Source of the DNA: Gordonia mangrovi
Lineage (GTDB): Bacteria > Actinomycetota > Actinomycetes > Mycobacteriales > Mycobacteriaceae
DNA: 64,000 bases
Direction of reading: 5' to 3'
Assembly: GCF_024734075.1 (NCBI RefSeq)
Contig: NZ_CP102850.1
Location: forward strand, 124,001 to 188,000
Shown here: positions 51,789-60,734 of the stretch, piece after piece
Layout of the letters: every line of letters starts with the position of its first letter
Numbering within the stretch: the first letter of the stretch is position 1
Translations under genes and position numbers: made by a program
The notes under the pieces: model-generated
The model's database searches: none
Seen by the model: the letters and a program-made list of their open reading frames with translations, nothing else
What the model was told of the DNA's origin: nothing

Positions 51789-53000
51789 TCACCCGGCGTA
51801 CAGGATCTCGCGCACCACCCGATCGGCGAGCAGTCGCCCGGCGTCGGTGAGCACGAGCCGCGCGTCCACCGATCCGACGAATTCGAGTAGGCCGTCGTCG
51901 ACGAAGCCGGCGGCACGCGGGAACTCCTCGGCCGTGAGTCGATCCACCGGCAGACCGTCCCGGCATCGCGCGGTCAGCATCACCGACTCGACGTGACGAT
52001 CCTCGTCGGTCAGGACCTCGTGGCCACCGACGGGCAGTCTTCCGCCGTCGAGGACATCGGCGTACCGGGCCGGATGCTTCTGGTTCGACCACCGCACGCC
52101 GTTGACGTGAGAATGCGCGCCCGGACCGATACCCCACCAGTCGTGGCTGTACCAGTAGGCGAGGTTGTGGCGGCACCGCCCGGCGTCAGTGCGGGACCAG
52201 TTGGACACCTCGTACCAGTCGAAACCGCCGGCGCGCAGTCGGTTGTCCAGGATCTGAAAACGGTCGGCGAGCACGTCGTCGTCGGGCGCCGGCAGCTCGC
52301 CACTGCGAATCCGTCGGGCCAGCGCGGTCCCGTCCTCCACGATGAGTGCGTACGCGGAGACGTGGTCGACGTCGGTCGAGAGCACGGCGTCGACACTCGC
52401 GTGTAGATCCGCGTCGGTCTCGCCCGGGGTCCCGTAGATGAGATCGAGGTTGACGTGTTCGAATCCGGCGGCGGTCGCCTCTCGTGCGGCGGCCACCGCC
52501 CGGCCCGGCGTGTGTGTCCGGTCCAAGGTCGCCAAAACGTGCGGCGCGGCCGACTGCATGCCGAGTGAGATTCGGGTGAAGCCGGCCGAGAGCAGTCCGT
52601 CAAAAAACTCCGGAGAGGTCGATTCCGGGTTCGATTCGGTCGTGACCTCGGCATCGTCGGTGAGCGCGAAGCGCGACCGCACCGCGTCGAGCAGCCTGCA
52701 CAAGCCGTCGGACCCGAGCAGCGACGGCGTGCCGCCACCGACGAAGATCGTCGACACCGGTCGCACGGGGTTGAGCAGTCGCGCCGCGGCATCCAGTTCC
52801 CGCTCCACCGCGTGCCGCCACGACTCCGGCGACGAGGAAGTGCCCAGCTCCCCCGCCGTGTAGGTGTTGAAATCGCAGTATCCGCAGCGCGTGGCACAGA
52901 ACGGCACATGCAGATAGAGGCCGAGAGGCGCCGCTGGGTCGATGGCGGCACACGCGACTTCGACGGCGCTGTCGACTGCCTGCTCGCCTTCGACCTTCAT
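51789..53000 (-). CDS. hemW: Radical SAM heme chaperone HemW
   Basis: HemN-like radical SAM protein (403 residues) that carries heme to target proteins rather than oxidising coproporphyrinogen. The 4Fe-4S motif is CATRCGYCDF (CxxxCxxC), and LYLHVPFC precedes it as in all HemW. Further signatures are FVGGGTPSLL, TTESNPES and SLGMQS. The C-terminal HemN_C domain is present. ATG start (MKVEGEQ) is preferred; in-frame codons further upstream add about 37 unrelated basic residues. It ends 8 nt from the convergent VapB-like gene. Long 365-nt upstream gap leads to the cys operon. Confidence 0.93.
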   Translation of the reverse strand: MKVEGEQAVDSAVEVACAAIDPAAPLGLYLHVPFCATRCGYCDFNTYTAGELGTSSSPESWRHAVERELDAAARLLNPVRPVSTIFVGGGTPSLLGSDGLCRLLDAVRSRFALTDDAEVTTESNPESTSPEFFDGLLSAGFTRISLGMQSAAPHVLATLDRTHTPGRAVAAAREATAAGFEHVNLDLIYGTPGETDADLHASVDAVLSTDVDHVSAYALIVEDGTALARRIRSGELPAPDDDVLADRFQILDNRLRAGGFDWYEVSNWSRTDAGRCRHNLAYWYSHDWWGIGPGAHSHVNGVRWSNQKHPARYADVLDGGRLPVGGHEVLTDEDRHVESVMLTARCRDGLPVDRLTAEEFPRAAGFVDDGLLEFVGSVDARLVLTDAGRLLADRVVREILYAG

Positions 53001-53140
53001 GGGTCCATCATGCGCTCTCGACCTGATGGCATGACCGCCACCTCGACCGTTCCGATGCCGATTCACGCGGGAAACGGGTATTTGCCTCATCGTGAGGAAA
53101 AATAACCCCAAGTAGACGCGGCAAGGGTGATCGTGGCACT

Positions 53141-53230
53141 ATGTACGACGTGACTTCCCCAGGGGTGTGGCTCGCCGCGCGACGCCACATTGATTTCAAG
53201 CGCGTCTGCAGCGCATTCTGTCGTCCCTAG
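53141..53230 (+). CDS. Cys leader peptide of the sulfur-assimilation operon
   Basis: A 29-codon frame ending 134 nt before nirA. The product contains Arg-Arg-His-Ile-Asp-Phe-x-Arg-Val-Cys-Ser-Ala-Phe-Cys-Arg-Pro, the RRHVD..RV.SA.C pattern of leader peptides that precede sulfur genes in actinobacteria. The Cys codons are the 23rd and 27th, just before the stop, where ribosome stalling during cysteine shortage would uncover RNA structure. Four alternating complementary segments begin inside the last codons. ATG is used; AAGGG lies 14 nt upstream, so leaderless translation is possible. The peptide itself probably has no function after synthesis. Family recognition is from memory; the attenuation role is inferred. 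Confidence 0.8.
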   Translation: MYDVTSPGVWLAARRHIDFKRVCSAFCRP

Positions 53231-53262
53231 ACGACGTGCTCCCCTGTCGTCGGCAGACGACG
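53218..53262 (+). promoter_or_regulatory. Four-segment attenuator after the Cys leader
   Basis: CTGTCGTC (53218-53225), GACGACG (53230-53236), CTGTCGTC (53244-53251) and GACGACG (53256-53262) alternate. Each neighbouring pair can form a 6-bp stem plus a T.G pair or be extended by none: 1:2 and 3:4 with 4-nt loops, 2:3 with a 10-nt loop. Segment 1 overlaps the last Cys codon of the leader. A stalled ribosome would block 1 and favour 2:3 over 3:4. No T-tract follows, so Rho or RBS masking may be the output. Confidence 0.65.
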
Positions 53263-53364
53263 ATTCGGCCCTGAGAAGTCCCCCGCTCGCCGCGGGATGC
53301 CGGCACGTTTCCAGCCCACCTTTCGTGAACGCTGGCGTGTGCGTGCGTCAGCTCAGGAGACTCC

Positions 53365-55110
53365 ATGACGTCCACCACCGACGATCTATCCGTGACCTCG
53401 ACCGATGCGGCTGCGAAGCCGTCGCCGGCCGCGGACCGCCCCGCCCGCAAGAAGCGTCCGACCAAGCGCCGCGCCGAAGGCCAGTGGAAACTCGGCTACC
53501 GCGAGCCGCTGAACCCCAACGAGCAGGTCAAGAAGGACGACAACCCACTCAACGTCCGGGCCCGTATCGAGAACATCTACGCCAAGCAGGGTTTCGACTC
53601 GATCGACAAGCAGGATCTGCGCGGCCGGATGCGTTGGTGGGGCCTCTACACCCAGCGCGCCGAAGGCTACGACGGCACCTGGACCGGTGACGAGAACATC
53701 GACATCCTCGAGGACAGCCACTTCATGATGCGGGTGCGCTGCGACGCCGGGGCACTCAACGTCGCCCAGCTGCGCACGCTCGGCGAGCTGTCCACCGAGT
53801 TCGCCCGCGACACCGCCGATCTGTCCGACCGCGAGAACGTCCAGTACCACTGGATCCGCATCGAGGACGTCCCCACGATCTGGGAGCGTCTCGAGAGCGT
53901 CGGGCTCTACACCACCGAGGCGTGCGGCGACTGCCCGCGCATCATCCTCGGGTCGCCTCTGGCCGGTGAAGCCGTCGACGAGGTCCTCGACCCCACCCCG
54001 GCCATCGACGAGATCGTCCGCCGCTACATCGGCGACCCGCAGTACTCGAACCTGCCGCGTAAGTTCAAGACCGCCATCTCGGGTCTGCAGGACGTCTCGC
54101 ACGAGACCAACGACGTCGCGTTCATCGGCGTCAACCACCCCGAACACGGTCCGGGCCTCGACCTCTGGGTCGGCGGCGGGCTGTCCACGAACCCGATGCT
54201 GGCGCAGCGGGTGGGCGCCTGGATTCCACTCGACGAGGTGCCCGACGTGTGGGAGGGCGTGGTCGCCATCTTCCGCGACTACGGATACCGCCGTCTGCGC
54301 ACCAAGGCGCGGCTGAAGTTCCTCATCAAGGACTGGGGCATCGAGAAGTTCCGTCAGGTCCTCGAAGACGAATACCTCGGCCGCAAGCTGATCGACGGTC
54401 CCGCGCCGGAGCCGCTGACCGCCCCGCGCGACCACGTCGGCGTGCAGAAGCTCAAGAACGGCCTCAACTCCGTCGGTTTCGCCGCGATGGCGGGACGCGT
54501 CTCCGGCACCATCCTGACCAAGGTGGCCGAGGCAGCCGAACGAGTCGGGTCCGACCGCATCCGCTTCACCCCGTACCAGAAGCTCGTGGTGCTCGACGTC
54601 GCCGACGACAAGGTCGACGAGCTCATCGCCGACCTCGCGAAACTCGGGTTGAGCGCACGCGCCTCGAACTGGCGTCGGAACCTGATGGCGTGCAGCGGTA
54701 TCGAGTTCTGCAAGCTGTCGTTCACCGAGACCCGCAAGCGCTCGCAGCGGCTGGTCCCGGAGCTCGAGGAGCGTCTCGCCGACATCAACGCCGACCTCGA
54801 CACCCCGATCACCGTGAACATCAACGGCTGCCCCAACTCGTGTGCCCGCTCGCAGGTCGCCGACATCGGCTTCAAGGGTCAGCTGGTCGAGGACGGCAAC
54901 GGCGGACAGACCGAGGGGTTCCAGGTGCACCTGGGCGGAAGCCTCGGCCAGGACGCCGGATTCGGCCGCAAACTGCGGCAACACAAAGTGCTCTCCACCG
55001 AACTCGGCGACTACATCGACCGGGTTGTCCGCAAGTACGTGGAGCAGCGACACGACGGAGAACGGTTCGCCCAGTGGGCCGTTCGGGCTGAAGAGGAGGC
55101 ACTGCGATGA
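53365..55110 (+). CDS. nirA: Ferredoxin-dependent sulfite reductase
   Basis: Reduces sulfite to sulfide with siroheme and a 4Fe-4S cluster (581 residues); called NirA or SirA in mycobacteria. Cluster ligands are Cys443 and Cys449 (CSGIEFCKL) and Cys489 and Cys493 (CPNSC), the canonical CX5C/CX3C pattern. Two ferredoxin-like half-domains precede each (PRKFKTAISG region and the TEACGDCPRIILGS segment). The N-terminus is basic and Ala/Lys-rich. ATG follows AGGAG by five bases. First structural gene of the operon and in overlap (ATGA) with cysH, which together with the APS-type reductase shows an assimilatory sulfate route. Confidence 0.94.
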   Translation: MTSTTDDLSVTSTDAAAKPSPAADRPARKKRPTKRRAEGQWKLGYREPLNPNEQVKKDDNPLNVRARIENIYAKQGFDSIDKQDLRGRMRWWGLYTQRAEGYDGTWTGDENIDILEDSHFMMRVRCDAGALNVAQLRTLGELSTEFARDTADLSDRENVQYHWIRIEDVPTIWERLESVGLYTTEACGDCPRIILGSPLAGEAVDEVLDPTPAIDEIVRRYIGDPQYSNLPRKFKTAISGLQDVSHETNDVAFIGVNHPEHGPGLDLWVGGGLSTNPMLAQRVGAWIPLDEVPDVWEGVVAIFRDYGYRRLRTKARLKFLIKDWGIEKFRQVLEDEYLGRKLIDGPAPEPLTAPRDHVGVQKLKNGLNSVGFAAMAGRVSGTILTKVAEAAERVGSDRIRFTPYQKLVVLDVADDKVDELIADLAKLGLSARASNWRRNLMACSGIEFCKLSFTETRKRSQRLVPELEERLADINADLDTPITVNINGCPNSCARSQVADIGFKGQLVEDGNGGQTEGFQVHLGGSLGQDAGFGRKLRQHKVLSTELGDYIDRVVRKYVEQRHDGERFAQWAVRAEEEALR

Positions 55111-55892
55111 GCACGTCCACCGACACGACAGCGACCGGCCGCCGGTTCAGCGAAGACGAACTGCGCGCGATCGCCGAGAAGGGCGCGGCCGATCTCGGCC
55201 CCGACGCCACCCCTGCCGACCTGTTGCGGTGGACCGCCGAGACCTTCGGTGACAACTTCGTCGTCGCATCCAACATGCAGGACGCAGCGCTGGTCGACCT
55301 GGCGAGCAAGAACATCGACGACGAGGCGCTGCACGGCAGCAAGCTCAAGGTGCTGTTCCTCGACACCGGCTACCACTTCGCCGAGACCATCGGCACCCGC
55401 GATGCGGTCGAGCAGGTGTACAACGACATGTCCCGTCGCTTCGCTCGCCCCGGTGTGGAGATGGTCAACCTGACCCCCGAACACACCGTCGCCGAGCAGG
55501 ACGAACTGTTGGGCCGCAACCTGTTCGCCCGTGACCCCGGCGAATGCTGCCGGCTGCGCAAGGTGGTTCCGCTCAAGAACGGGCTCGCCGGCTACGACGC
55601 CTGGATCACCGGCATCCGGCGGGTGGAGGCACCCACCCGCGCCAACGCGCCGCTGATCTCCTTCGACGAGGGCTTCGGGCTGGTCAAGATCAACCCGATC
55701 GCCGCCTGGTCCGACGAGACCATGCAGGACTACATCGACTCCAACGGCGTGCTGGTCAACCCGCTCGTCGACGACGGCTACCCGTCGATCGGCTGCGCAC
55801 CCTGCACCGCCAAACCCGAACCCGGATCCGATCCGCGCAGCGGCCGCTGGGCCGGTCGCGCCAAGACAGAATGTGGGCTGCACGCATCATGA
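55107..55892 (+). CDS. cysH: Adenylyl-sulfate (APS) reductase
   Basis: Reduces adenylyl sulfate to sulfite (261 residues). The PP-loop-like nucleotide site is at the VVASNMQDAALVDL segment. Cluster ligands Cys147-Cys148 (ECCRLRK) and Cys230-x-x-Cys233 (GCAPC) show the 4Fe-4S form, which uses APS rather than PAPS. The catalytic Cys256 lies in the C-terminal ECGLH. This agrees with the CysN downstream lacking an APS kinase domain. The ATG overlaps nirA and the stop overlaps cysD by four bases each, so stoichiometry is translationally coupled. Confidence 0.95.
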   Translation: MSTSTDTTATGRRFSEDELRAIAEKGAADLGPDATPADLLRWTAETFGDNFVVASNMQDAALVDLASKNIDDEALHGSKLKVLFLDTGYHFAETIGTRDAVEQVYNDMSRRFARPGVEMVNLTPEHTVAEQDELLGRNLFARDPGECCRLRKVVPLKNGLAGYDAWITGIRRVEAPTRANAPLISFDEGFGLVKINPIAAWSDETMQDYIDSNGVLVNPLVDDGYPSIGCAPCTAKPEPGSDPRSGRWAGRAKTECGLHAS

Positions 55893-56827
55893 CCATCGCC
55901 GACACCTCCGCCTCCCCGATCGTCGACACGGCAGACGATTTCACCACCCTCGACGCGCTGGAATCCGAGGCGATCCACATCTTCCGTGAGGTCGCCGGCG
56001 AGTTCGAACGCCCGGTGATCCTGTTCTCCGGCGGCAAGGACTCGACCCTGCTGCTGCATGTGGCGCTCAAGGCCTTCTGGCCGGCCCCGCTGCCGTTCTC
56101 GCTGCTGCACGTGGACACCGGGCACAACCTGCCCGAGGTCCTCGAGTTCCGCGACCAGGTCGTGGACCGCTACAACCTGCGGCTGCACGTGGCCAAGGTC
56201 GAGGACTACCTCTCCGACGGCCGGCTCACCGAGCGTCCCGACGGTGTGCGCAACCCGCTGCAGACCATTCCGCTTCTCGACGCCATCACCGAGAACCGCT
56301 TCGACGCGGTGTTCGGCGGCGGCCGCCGCGACGAGGAACGCTCCCGCGCCAAGGAACGGATCTTCTCCCTGCGCAACGCCTTCGGCCAGTGGGACCCCAA
56401 ACGGCAGCGTCCCGAACTGTGGAACCTGTACAACGGCCGCCACGCTCCCGGCGAACACGTCCGGGTATTCCCGCTGTCGAACTGGACCGAACTCGACGTG
56501 TGGCGCTACATCGCCCGCGAGCAGGTGATGCTCCCACCGATCTACTACGCGCACCAGCGTGATGTGTTCCAGCGCGACGGTATGTGGATGACGCCGGGAC
56601 CGTGGGGAGGTCCCCGCGATGGCGAAGAACTACAACGACTCTCGGTGCGTTACCGCACCGTCGGCGACGGCTCGACCACCGGCGCGGTCCTGTCCGACGC
56701 CGCCGACAACGAGGCCGTCCTGGCCGAGGTCGCCGCTTCGCGGCTGACCGAACGTGGCGCCACCCGCGGCGACGACCGTGTCTCCGAGGCCGCCATGGAA
56801 GACCGCAAGCGCGAAGGATATTTCTGA
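55889..56827 (+). CDS. cysD: Sulfate adenylyltransferase subunit 2
   Basis: Catalytic subunit of ATP sulfurylase: forms APS from ATP and sulfate with GTP hydrolysis by CysN (312 residues). The ATP-pyrophosphatase PP-loop is FSGGKDST at about residue 50. GGGRRDEERSRAKERIFS and FPLSNWTELDVWRYI are family signatures, as is the ending AAMEDRKREGYF. ATG overlaps the cysH stop by four bases. The next gene, cysN, starts one base after its stop. Cytosolic heterodimer partner of CysN. Confidence 0.95.
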   Translation: MTIADTSASPIVDTADDFTTLDALESEAIHIFREVAGEFERPVILFSGGKDSTLLLHVALKAFWPAPLPFSLLHVDTGHNLPEVLEFRDQVVDRYNLRLHVAKVEDYLSDGRLTERPDGVRNPLQTIPLLDAITENRFDAVFGGGRRDEERSRAKERIFSLRNAFGQWDPKRQRPELWNLYNGRHAPGEHVRVFPLSNWTELDVWRYIAREQVMLPPIYYAHQRDVFQRDGMWMTPGPWGGPRDGEELQRLSVRYRTVGDGSTTGAVLSDAADNEAVLAEVAASRLTERGATRGDDRVSEAAMEDRKREGYF

Positions 56828-56828
56828 G

Positions 56829-58133
56829 ATGAAGCACGCTCCCGACCTTCTCCGCATCGCCACCGCGGGCAGCGTCGACGACGGCAAGTCGACCCTCGTC
56901 GGCCGACTGCTCTACGACACGAAATCGGTGCTGGCCGACCAGATCGATGCCGTCACCAAGGCGTCGGTGGACCGCGGTCTCGAAGGCCCCGACCTCTCGT
57001 TGCTCGTCGACGGTCTGCGTGCCGAACGCGAGCAGGGCATCACGATCGATGTGGCCTACCGCTACTTCGCCACGCCGGCACGGTCGTTCGTGCTCGCCGA
57101 CACCCCCGGCCACGTGCAGTACACCCGCAACACCGTCTCCGGCGCGTCCACCGCCCAGCTGGTGATCCTGCTCGTCGACGCCCGCAACGGTGTCGTCGCG
57201 CAGACCCGCCGGCACGCCGCGGTGATGTCGCTGCTCGGTGTTCCGCGGCTGGTGCTGGCGGTCAACAAGATCGACCTCGTCGACAATCCGGACGAGGTGT
57301 ACGGCCAGATATCGGCCGAGTTCGCCGATCTGACCCGCTCGCTGGGATGGTCGCCGGAGCAGGTCATCTCGATTCCGGTGTCCGCGCTGCACGGCGACAA
57401 CGTCGCCACCCGCTCGGACAACACCCCGTACTACGACGGCCCCACCCTCATCGAGCATCTCGAGACGGTCCCGAATGTCACCGACATCAAGGACGTCGGG
57501 CTGCGTTTCCCCGTCCAGTACGTGATCCGTCCGCGTACGCCGGAGTTCCCCGACTACCGCGGCTACGCCGGTCAGATCGCGGCCGGCCGTGTCTCCGTCG
57601 GCGACGAGGTCGTCATCCTTCCCGCCGGCACCCGCAGCACCGTCCGTCAGATCGACACCGCGGACGGACAGCTGGCGACCGCCCATACCGGTCGCAGCGT
57701 GACCCTGCTGCTCGACGACGATGTCGACATCTCCCGAGGCGATGTGATCGCCGCGGCCGGGGATGCGCCGGAACCGTTGCAGCAGTTCGGTGCCACGGTC
57801 TGCTGGCTCGCCGAGAAGCCGCTGCGACCCGGTGCTCGCCTGCTGCTCAAGCACGGCACGCGCACCACCCAGGCGATCGTGGGCGGCATCGAGGTGCTCT
57901 TCGATGAGCAGCACCTGTCGCTCATCGACGCACCGGACACGGTGGAACTCAACCAGATCGGCCGCATCGCCATCCAGACCGCCGAACCGATTGCCGCCGA
58001 CGACTATCAGGTCAACCGCGAATCGGGCAGCTTCCTGCTGATCGATCCGCAGGGCGGCAATACGCTCGGCGCGGGTCTCGTCGGTGACGCACTGGCGCAT
58101 CTGCATCTGACCGAGACGCCCGAACTCGTCTGA
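56829..58133 (+). CDS. cysN: Sulfate adenylyltransferase subunit 1 (GTPase)
   Basis: GTPase subunit that drives sulfate activation with CysD (434 residues). The P-loop GSVDDGKST is at residues 14-22, followed by DTPGHVQY and NKIDLVD, the EF-Tu-like G3 and G4 motifs. Domains II and III are complete and the protein ends without an APS kinase (CysC) domain, unlike the CysNC fusion of M. tuberculosis. Since CysH here takes APS directly, no PAPS step is needed for assimilation. ATG starts one base after the cysD stop. Confidence 0.95.
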   Translation: MKHAPDLLRIATAGSVDDGKSTLVGRLLYDTKSVLADQIDAVTKASVDRGLEGPDLSLLVDGLRAEREQGITIDVAYRYFATPARSFVLADTPGHVQYTRNTVSGASTAQLVILLVDARNGVVAQTRRHAAVMSLLGVPRLVLAVNKIDLVDNPDEVYGQISAEFADLTRSLGWSPEQVISIPVSALHGDNVATRSDNTPYYDGPTLIEHLETVPNVTDIKDVGLRFPVQYVIRPRTPEFPDYRGYAGQIAAGRVSVGDEVVILPAGTRSTVRQIDTADGQLATAHTGRSVTLLLDDDVDISRGDVIAAAGDAPEPLQQFGATVCWLAEKPLRPGARLLLKHGTRTTQAIVGGIEVLFDEQHLSLIDAPDTVELNQIGRIAIQTAEPIAADDYQVNRESGSFLLIDPQGGNTLGAGLVGDALAHLHLTETPELV

Positions 58134-58154
58134 TCCGACCCTGCGAAGAAGCTG

Positions 58155-58925
58155 TTGACGAACCCCACGCTCCTGCTGGTGGCCCACGGCAGCCGCGATC
58201 CGCGGTTCGCCGCCACCGCGTCACGCATTCGTGACGCGGTGGCACGCACCCTGCCCGAAGTGCACATCCGGCTGTCCTATCTCGACCTCGACGAGCCCCT
58301 GGTAGGGCCGGCCCTCGCCGACATCAGCGGTGACTGTGTGGTGGTGCCGCTGCTGTTCTCCGCCGGCTATCACAGCAAGGTCGACCTGCCGGCCATCATC
58401 GCCGAACACGCCGGTACCGGCCGGGTGGTTCACCAGACCGATGTCATCGGCACGGTGTCGCTGGCCGCAGCCCTCGCCGAACGCCTCGGCGAGGCCGGGA
58501 TCAGCGATCAGTCCGACGAGCGGGTCGGGGTCATCCTCACCGCGGTCGGGTCCTCGGATCCGGCCGCCGACCGTCATGTCCGGCGCCGCGCCATCGAGTT
58601 GTCGACACTGCTGCACCGTCCGGTCGAAGTGGTGTTCGCGACCAAACTCGGCGCGCGTGAGCATCGGCTGCGCACCGCCGTCCGACGCCTGCGCGCTGCC
58701 GGCGCCCGCACGATCGCGGTGAGCCCGTACTTCCTGTCGGCAGGCCTGTTGACCGAACGCGTGGAGCGGGCCCTGGACGCGCTGGCCGACGGCGTGGTGG
58801 TGGCCGGCCCACTCGGCGCCCACCGTGATGTGGTGGACGCCGTGTGCCACCACTACTGGCTCGGCGCCACCGGTGGGACCGATCAGGACTCGCTGAGCGC
58901 GGCCACCTTCGTGGCCCGCGCATAG
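58155..58925 (+). CDS. Sirohydrochlorin chelatase (CbiX/SirB type)
   Basis: Inserts ferrous iron (siroheme) or cobalt into sirohydrochlorin (256 residues). The N-terminal motif [10 protein letters not shown] and the metal-site His in [15 protein letters not shown] mark the CbiX/SirB family; the internal duplication continues with [12 protein letters not shown]. In the sulfite-reductase operon it most likely makes siroheme for NirA. TTG start with a weak AAGAAG upstream; 21 nt after cysN. The 3' end overlaps the convergent cysA by 43 bp, an unusually long tail-to-tail overlap. Confidence 0.88.
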   Translation: MTNPTLLLVAHGSRDPRFAATASRIRDAVARTLPEVHIRLSYLDLDEPLVGPALADISGDCVVVPLLFSAGYHSKVDLPAIIAEHAGTGRVVHQTDVIGTVSLAAALAERLGEAGISDQSDERVGVILTAVGSSDPAADRHVRRRAIELSTLLHRPVEVVFATKLGAREHRLRTAVRRLRAAGARTIAVSPYFLSAGLLTERVERALDALADGVVVAGPLGAHRDVVDAVCHHYWLGATGGTDQDSLSAATFVARA

Positions 58926-59878
58926 ATCACCTCTCCGGGTTTGAGATTCAGCGCGTAGGCGTCACCGCGGGTGATCTGCGCCTGGAACTCATCGCCGGTG
59001 GTGGCCGCGATCAGTTCCAACCGCACCTCGAAGCCCAGATACACCACACGGGTCACCGTCGCCTTGATGACCCCGGTGTCCAGGGCGGCATCCGCGGCGG
59101 GTAGCGCCAGTTCCGGGTTCCGACCGATCCGAATATCGTGCGGGCGCACCAATTCGCCGTTGAGCCGGACCGTCGAACCCAGAAACGAGGCGACGAACAC
59201 GTTGGCCGGGCGATCGTAGAGATCATCCGGGGTGCCCACCTGCTCGATCCGTCCCCTGTTGAGTACTGCGATGCGGTCACTGACGTCGAGCGCCTCCTGC
59301 TGGTCGTGCGTGACCAGCACGGTGGTGACATGCACCTCGTCGTGCAACCGCCGCAACCACTTCCGCAGATCGTCACGCACCTTGGCGTCGAGCGCGCCGA
59401 ACGGCTCGTCGAGGAGCAGCACCTGTGGATCCACCGCAAGCGCCCGCGCCAGCGCCATGCGCTGACGTTGCCCGCCGGACAGTTGGGCTGGAAAGCGCTT
59501 CTGGAAGACGGTCAGTCCGACGACCTCGAGGAGCTCATCGACCTTCGCCTTGACCTCGGCCTTCGGCCGCTTGCGGATCTTGAGCCCGAACGCGATGTTG
59601 TCCCGCACCGTCAGGTGTTTGAACGCGGCATAGTGCTGGAACACGAAGCCGATGTCACGTTGCTGCGGTGACGCCGCCGACACGTCGTTCCCCTTGATCA
59701 ACACAGTGCCCGAGTCGAGGCTGTCGAGCCCGGCGATGGCGCGCAGCAGCGTCGACTTGCCGGACCCCGACGGCCCGAGCAGCGAGGTGAGGGAGCCTTC
59801 CGGGATGTCGATCGAGATGTCGTCGAGGGCGGCGAAATCGCCGTACCGTTTGTTCGCGCGGATCACCGAGATCGACAT
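58883..59878 (-). CDS. cysA: Sulfate ABC transporter ATP-binding protein
   Basis: ATPase of the sulfate/thiosulfate import system (331 residues). Walker [11 protein letters not shown]-loop [11 protein letters not shown] signature [15 protein letters not shown], Walker [13 protein letters not shown] and the H-loop VLVTHDQQ are in order. The C-terminal TOBE domain (about residues 240-331) may sense ligand or regulators. ATG is fixed by GGAAGG eight bases upstream. Last gene of subI-cysT-cysW-cysA; one base separates it from cysW. It faces the cys reduction operon and overlaps the chelatase gene at their 3' ends. Confidence 0.95.
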   Translation of the reverse strand: MSISVIRANKRYGDFAALDDISIDIPEGSLTSLLGPSGSGKSTLLRAIAGLDSLDSGTVLIKGNDVSAASPQQRDIGFVFQHYAAFKHLTVRDNIAFGLKIRKRPKAEVKAKVDELLEVVGLTVFQKRFPAQLSGGQRQRMALARALAVDPQVLLLDEPFGALDAKVRDDLRKWLRRLHDEVHVTTVLVTHDQQEALDVSDRIAVLNRGRIEQVGTPDDLYDRPANVFVASFLGSTVRLNGELVRPHDIRIGRNPELALPAADAALDTGVIKATVTRVVYLGFEVRLELIAATTGDEFQAQITRGDAYALNLKPGEVIYARATKVAALSES

Positions 59879-59879
59879 G

Positions 59880-60734
59880 TCACACGCCTTCCTTCCGGGG
59901 ATCGGTGGCTTCGGGGCTCGCGTCACCCATCCGGCTCTGGACGCGGCGTTCGATGAGCGTCATCGCGATCAACACTGCGATGGCCACCAGCATCAGCAGA
60001 GTGGCCGCCGCGTATGCGCCGTACTCGTTGTAGTCGTCGACATAGCGAGAATGCACCAGCAGGGTCAGCGTCTGCGAGATACCCGGGAAGTTCGACGACA
60101 CCATCATGACCGCGCCGTATTCGCCGAGGGAGCGTGCGACGGTGAGCACGATGCCGTAGGTGAGACCCCAGCGAATGGCCGGCAGGGTGATGCGCGCGAA
60201 CGTCTGTCGGCCGTTGGCACCCAGCGTGGCCGCGGCCTGTTCCTGTTCGGTCCCGATTTCGCGGAGCACGGGTTCGACCTCGCGGACCACGAACGGCAGG
60301 GTCACGAAGATCGTCGCGAGCACCAGCCCCGGGAAGCCGAAGATGATGCGGAAGCCGGCGCTCTCGATCCCGCCGAACCAACCGCCGTAGCCCCACAGCA
60401 GGATGAGCGCCACACCCACCACCACCGGTGACACCGCGAACGGGAGGTCGACCACGGCCTGCAGAACGCCCTTGCCGGGAAAGCGGCCCCGCACCAGCGC
60501 GAGTGCCGTCGCGATACCGAACACCACGTTCAAAGGCACCACGATCGCCACGATCAGGAGACTCAGTTGCAGCGCCGAGATCGCCGCCGGGGTGGTGATC
60601 CACTCCCAGAACTGGAGGAGGCCGTGTTCGAACGAACGCCAGAAGATCAACCCGACCGGCACGATCAACAGCACGAAGAGGTAGACGACGGCGACGGTTC
60701 GCAGGCCGTAGCGGATCAGCGGTGACACTCTCAC
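59880..60734 (-). CDS. cysW: Sulfate ABC transporter permease CysW
   Basis: Membrane subunit of the sulfate importer (284 residues, six predicted spans). The ABC-coupling EAA loop is visible in [25 protein letters not shown]. The start follows GTG with four-base overlap onto cysT (GTGA); a second GTG two codons later is possible. Pairs with CysT to form the channel; CysA powers it, and the sulfate-binding lipoprotein delivers the ligand. Confidence 0.93.
   Translation of the reverse strand: MRVSPLIRYGLRTVAVVYLFVLLIVPVGLIFWRSFEHGLLQFWEWITTPAAISALQLSLLIVAIVVPLNVVFGIATALALVRGRFPGKGVLQAVVDLPFAVSPVVVGVALILLWGYGGWFGGIESAGFRIIFGFPGLVLATIFVTLPFVVREVEPVLREIGTEQEQAAATLGANGRQTFARITLPAIRWGLTYGIVLTVARSLGEYGAVMMVSSNFPGISQTLTLLVHSRYVDDYNEYGAYAAATLLMLVAIAVLIAMTLIERRVQSRMGDASPEATDPRKEGV

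Noticed and set aside
56286..58187. 633-codon open frame on the minus strand
   Set aside because: Antisense to cysD and cysN, which carry full GTPase and PP-loop motifs.
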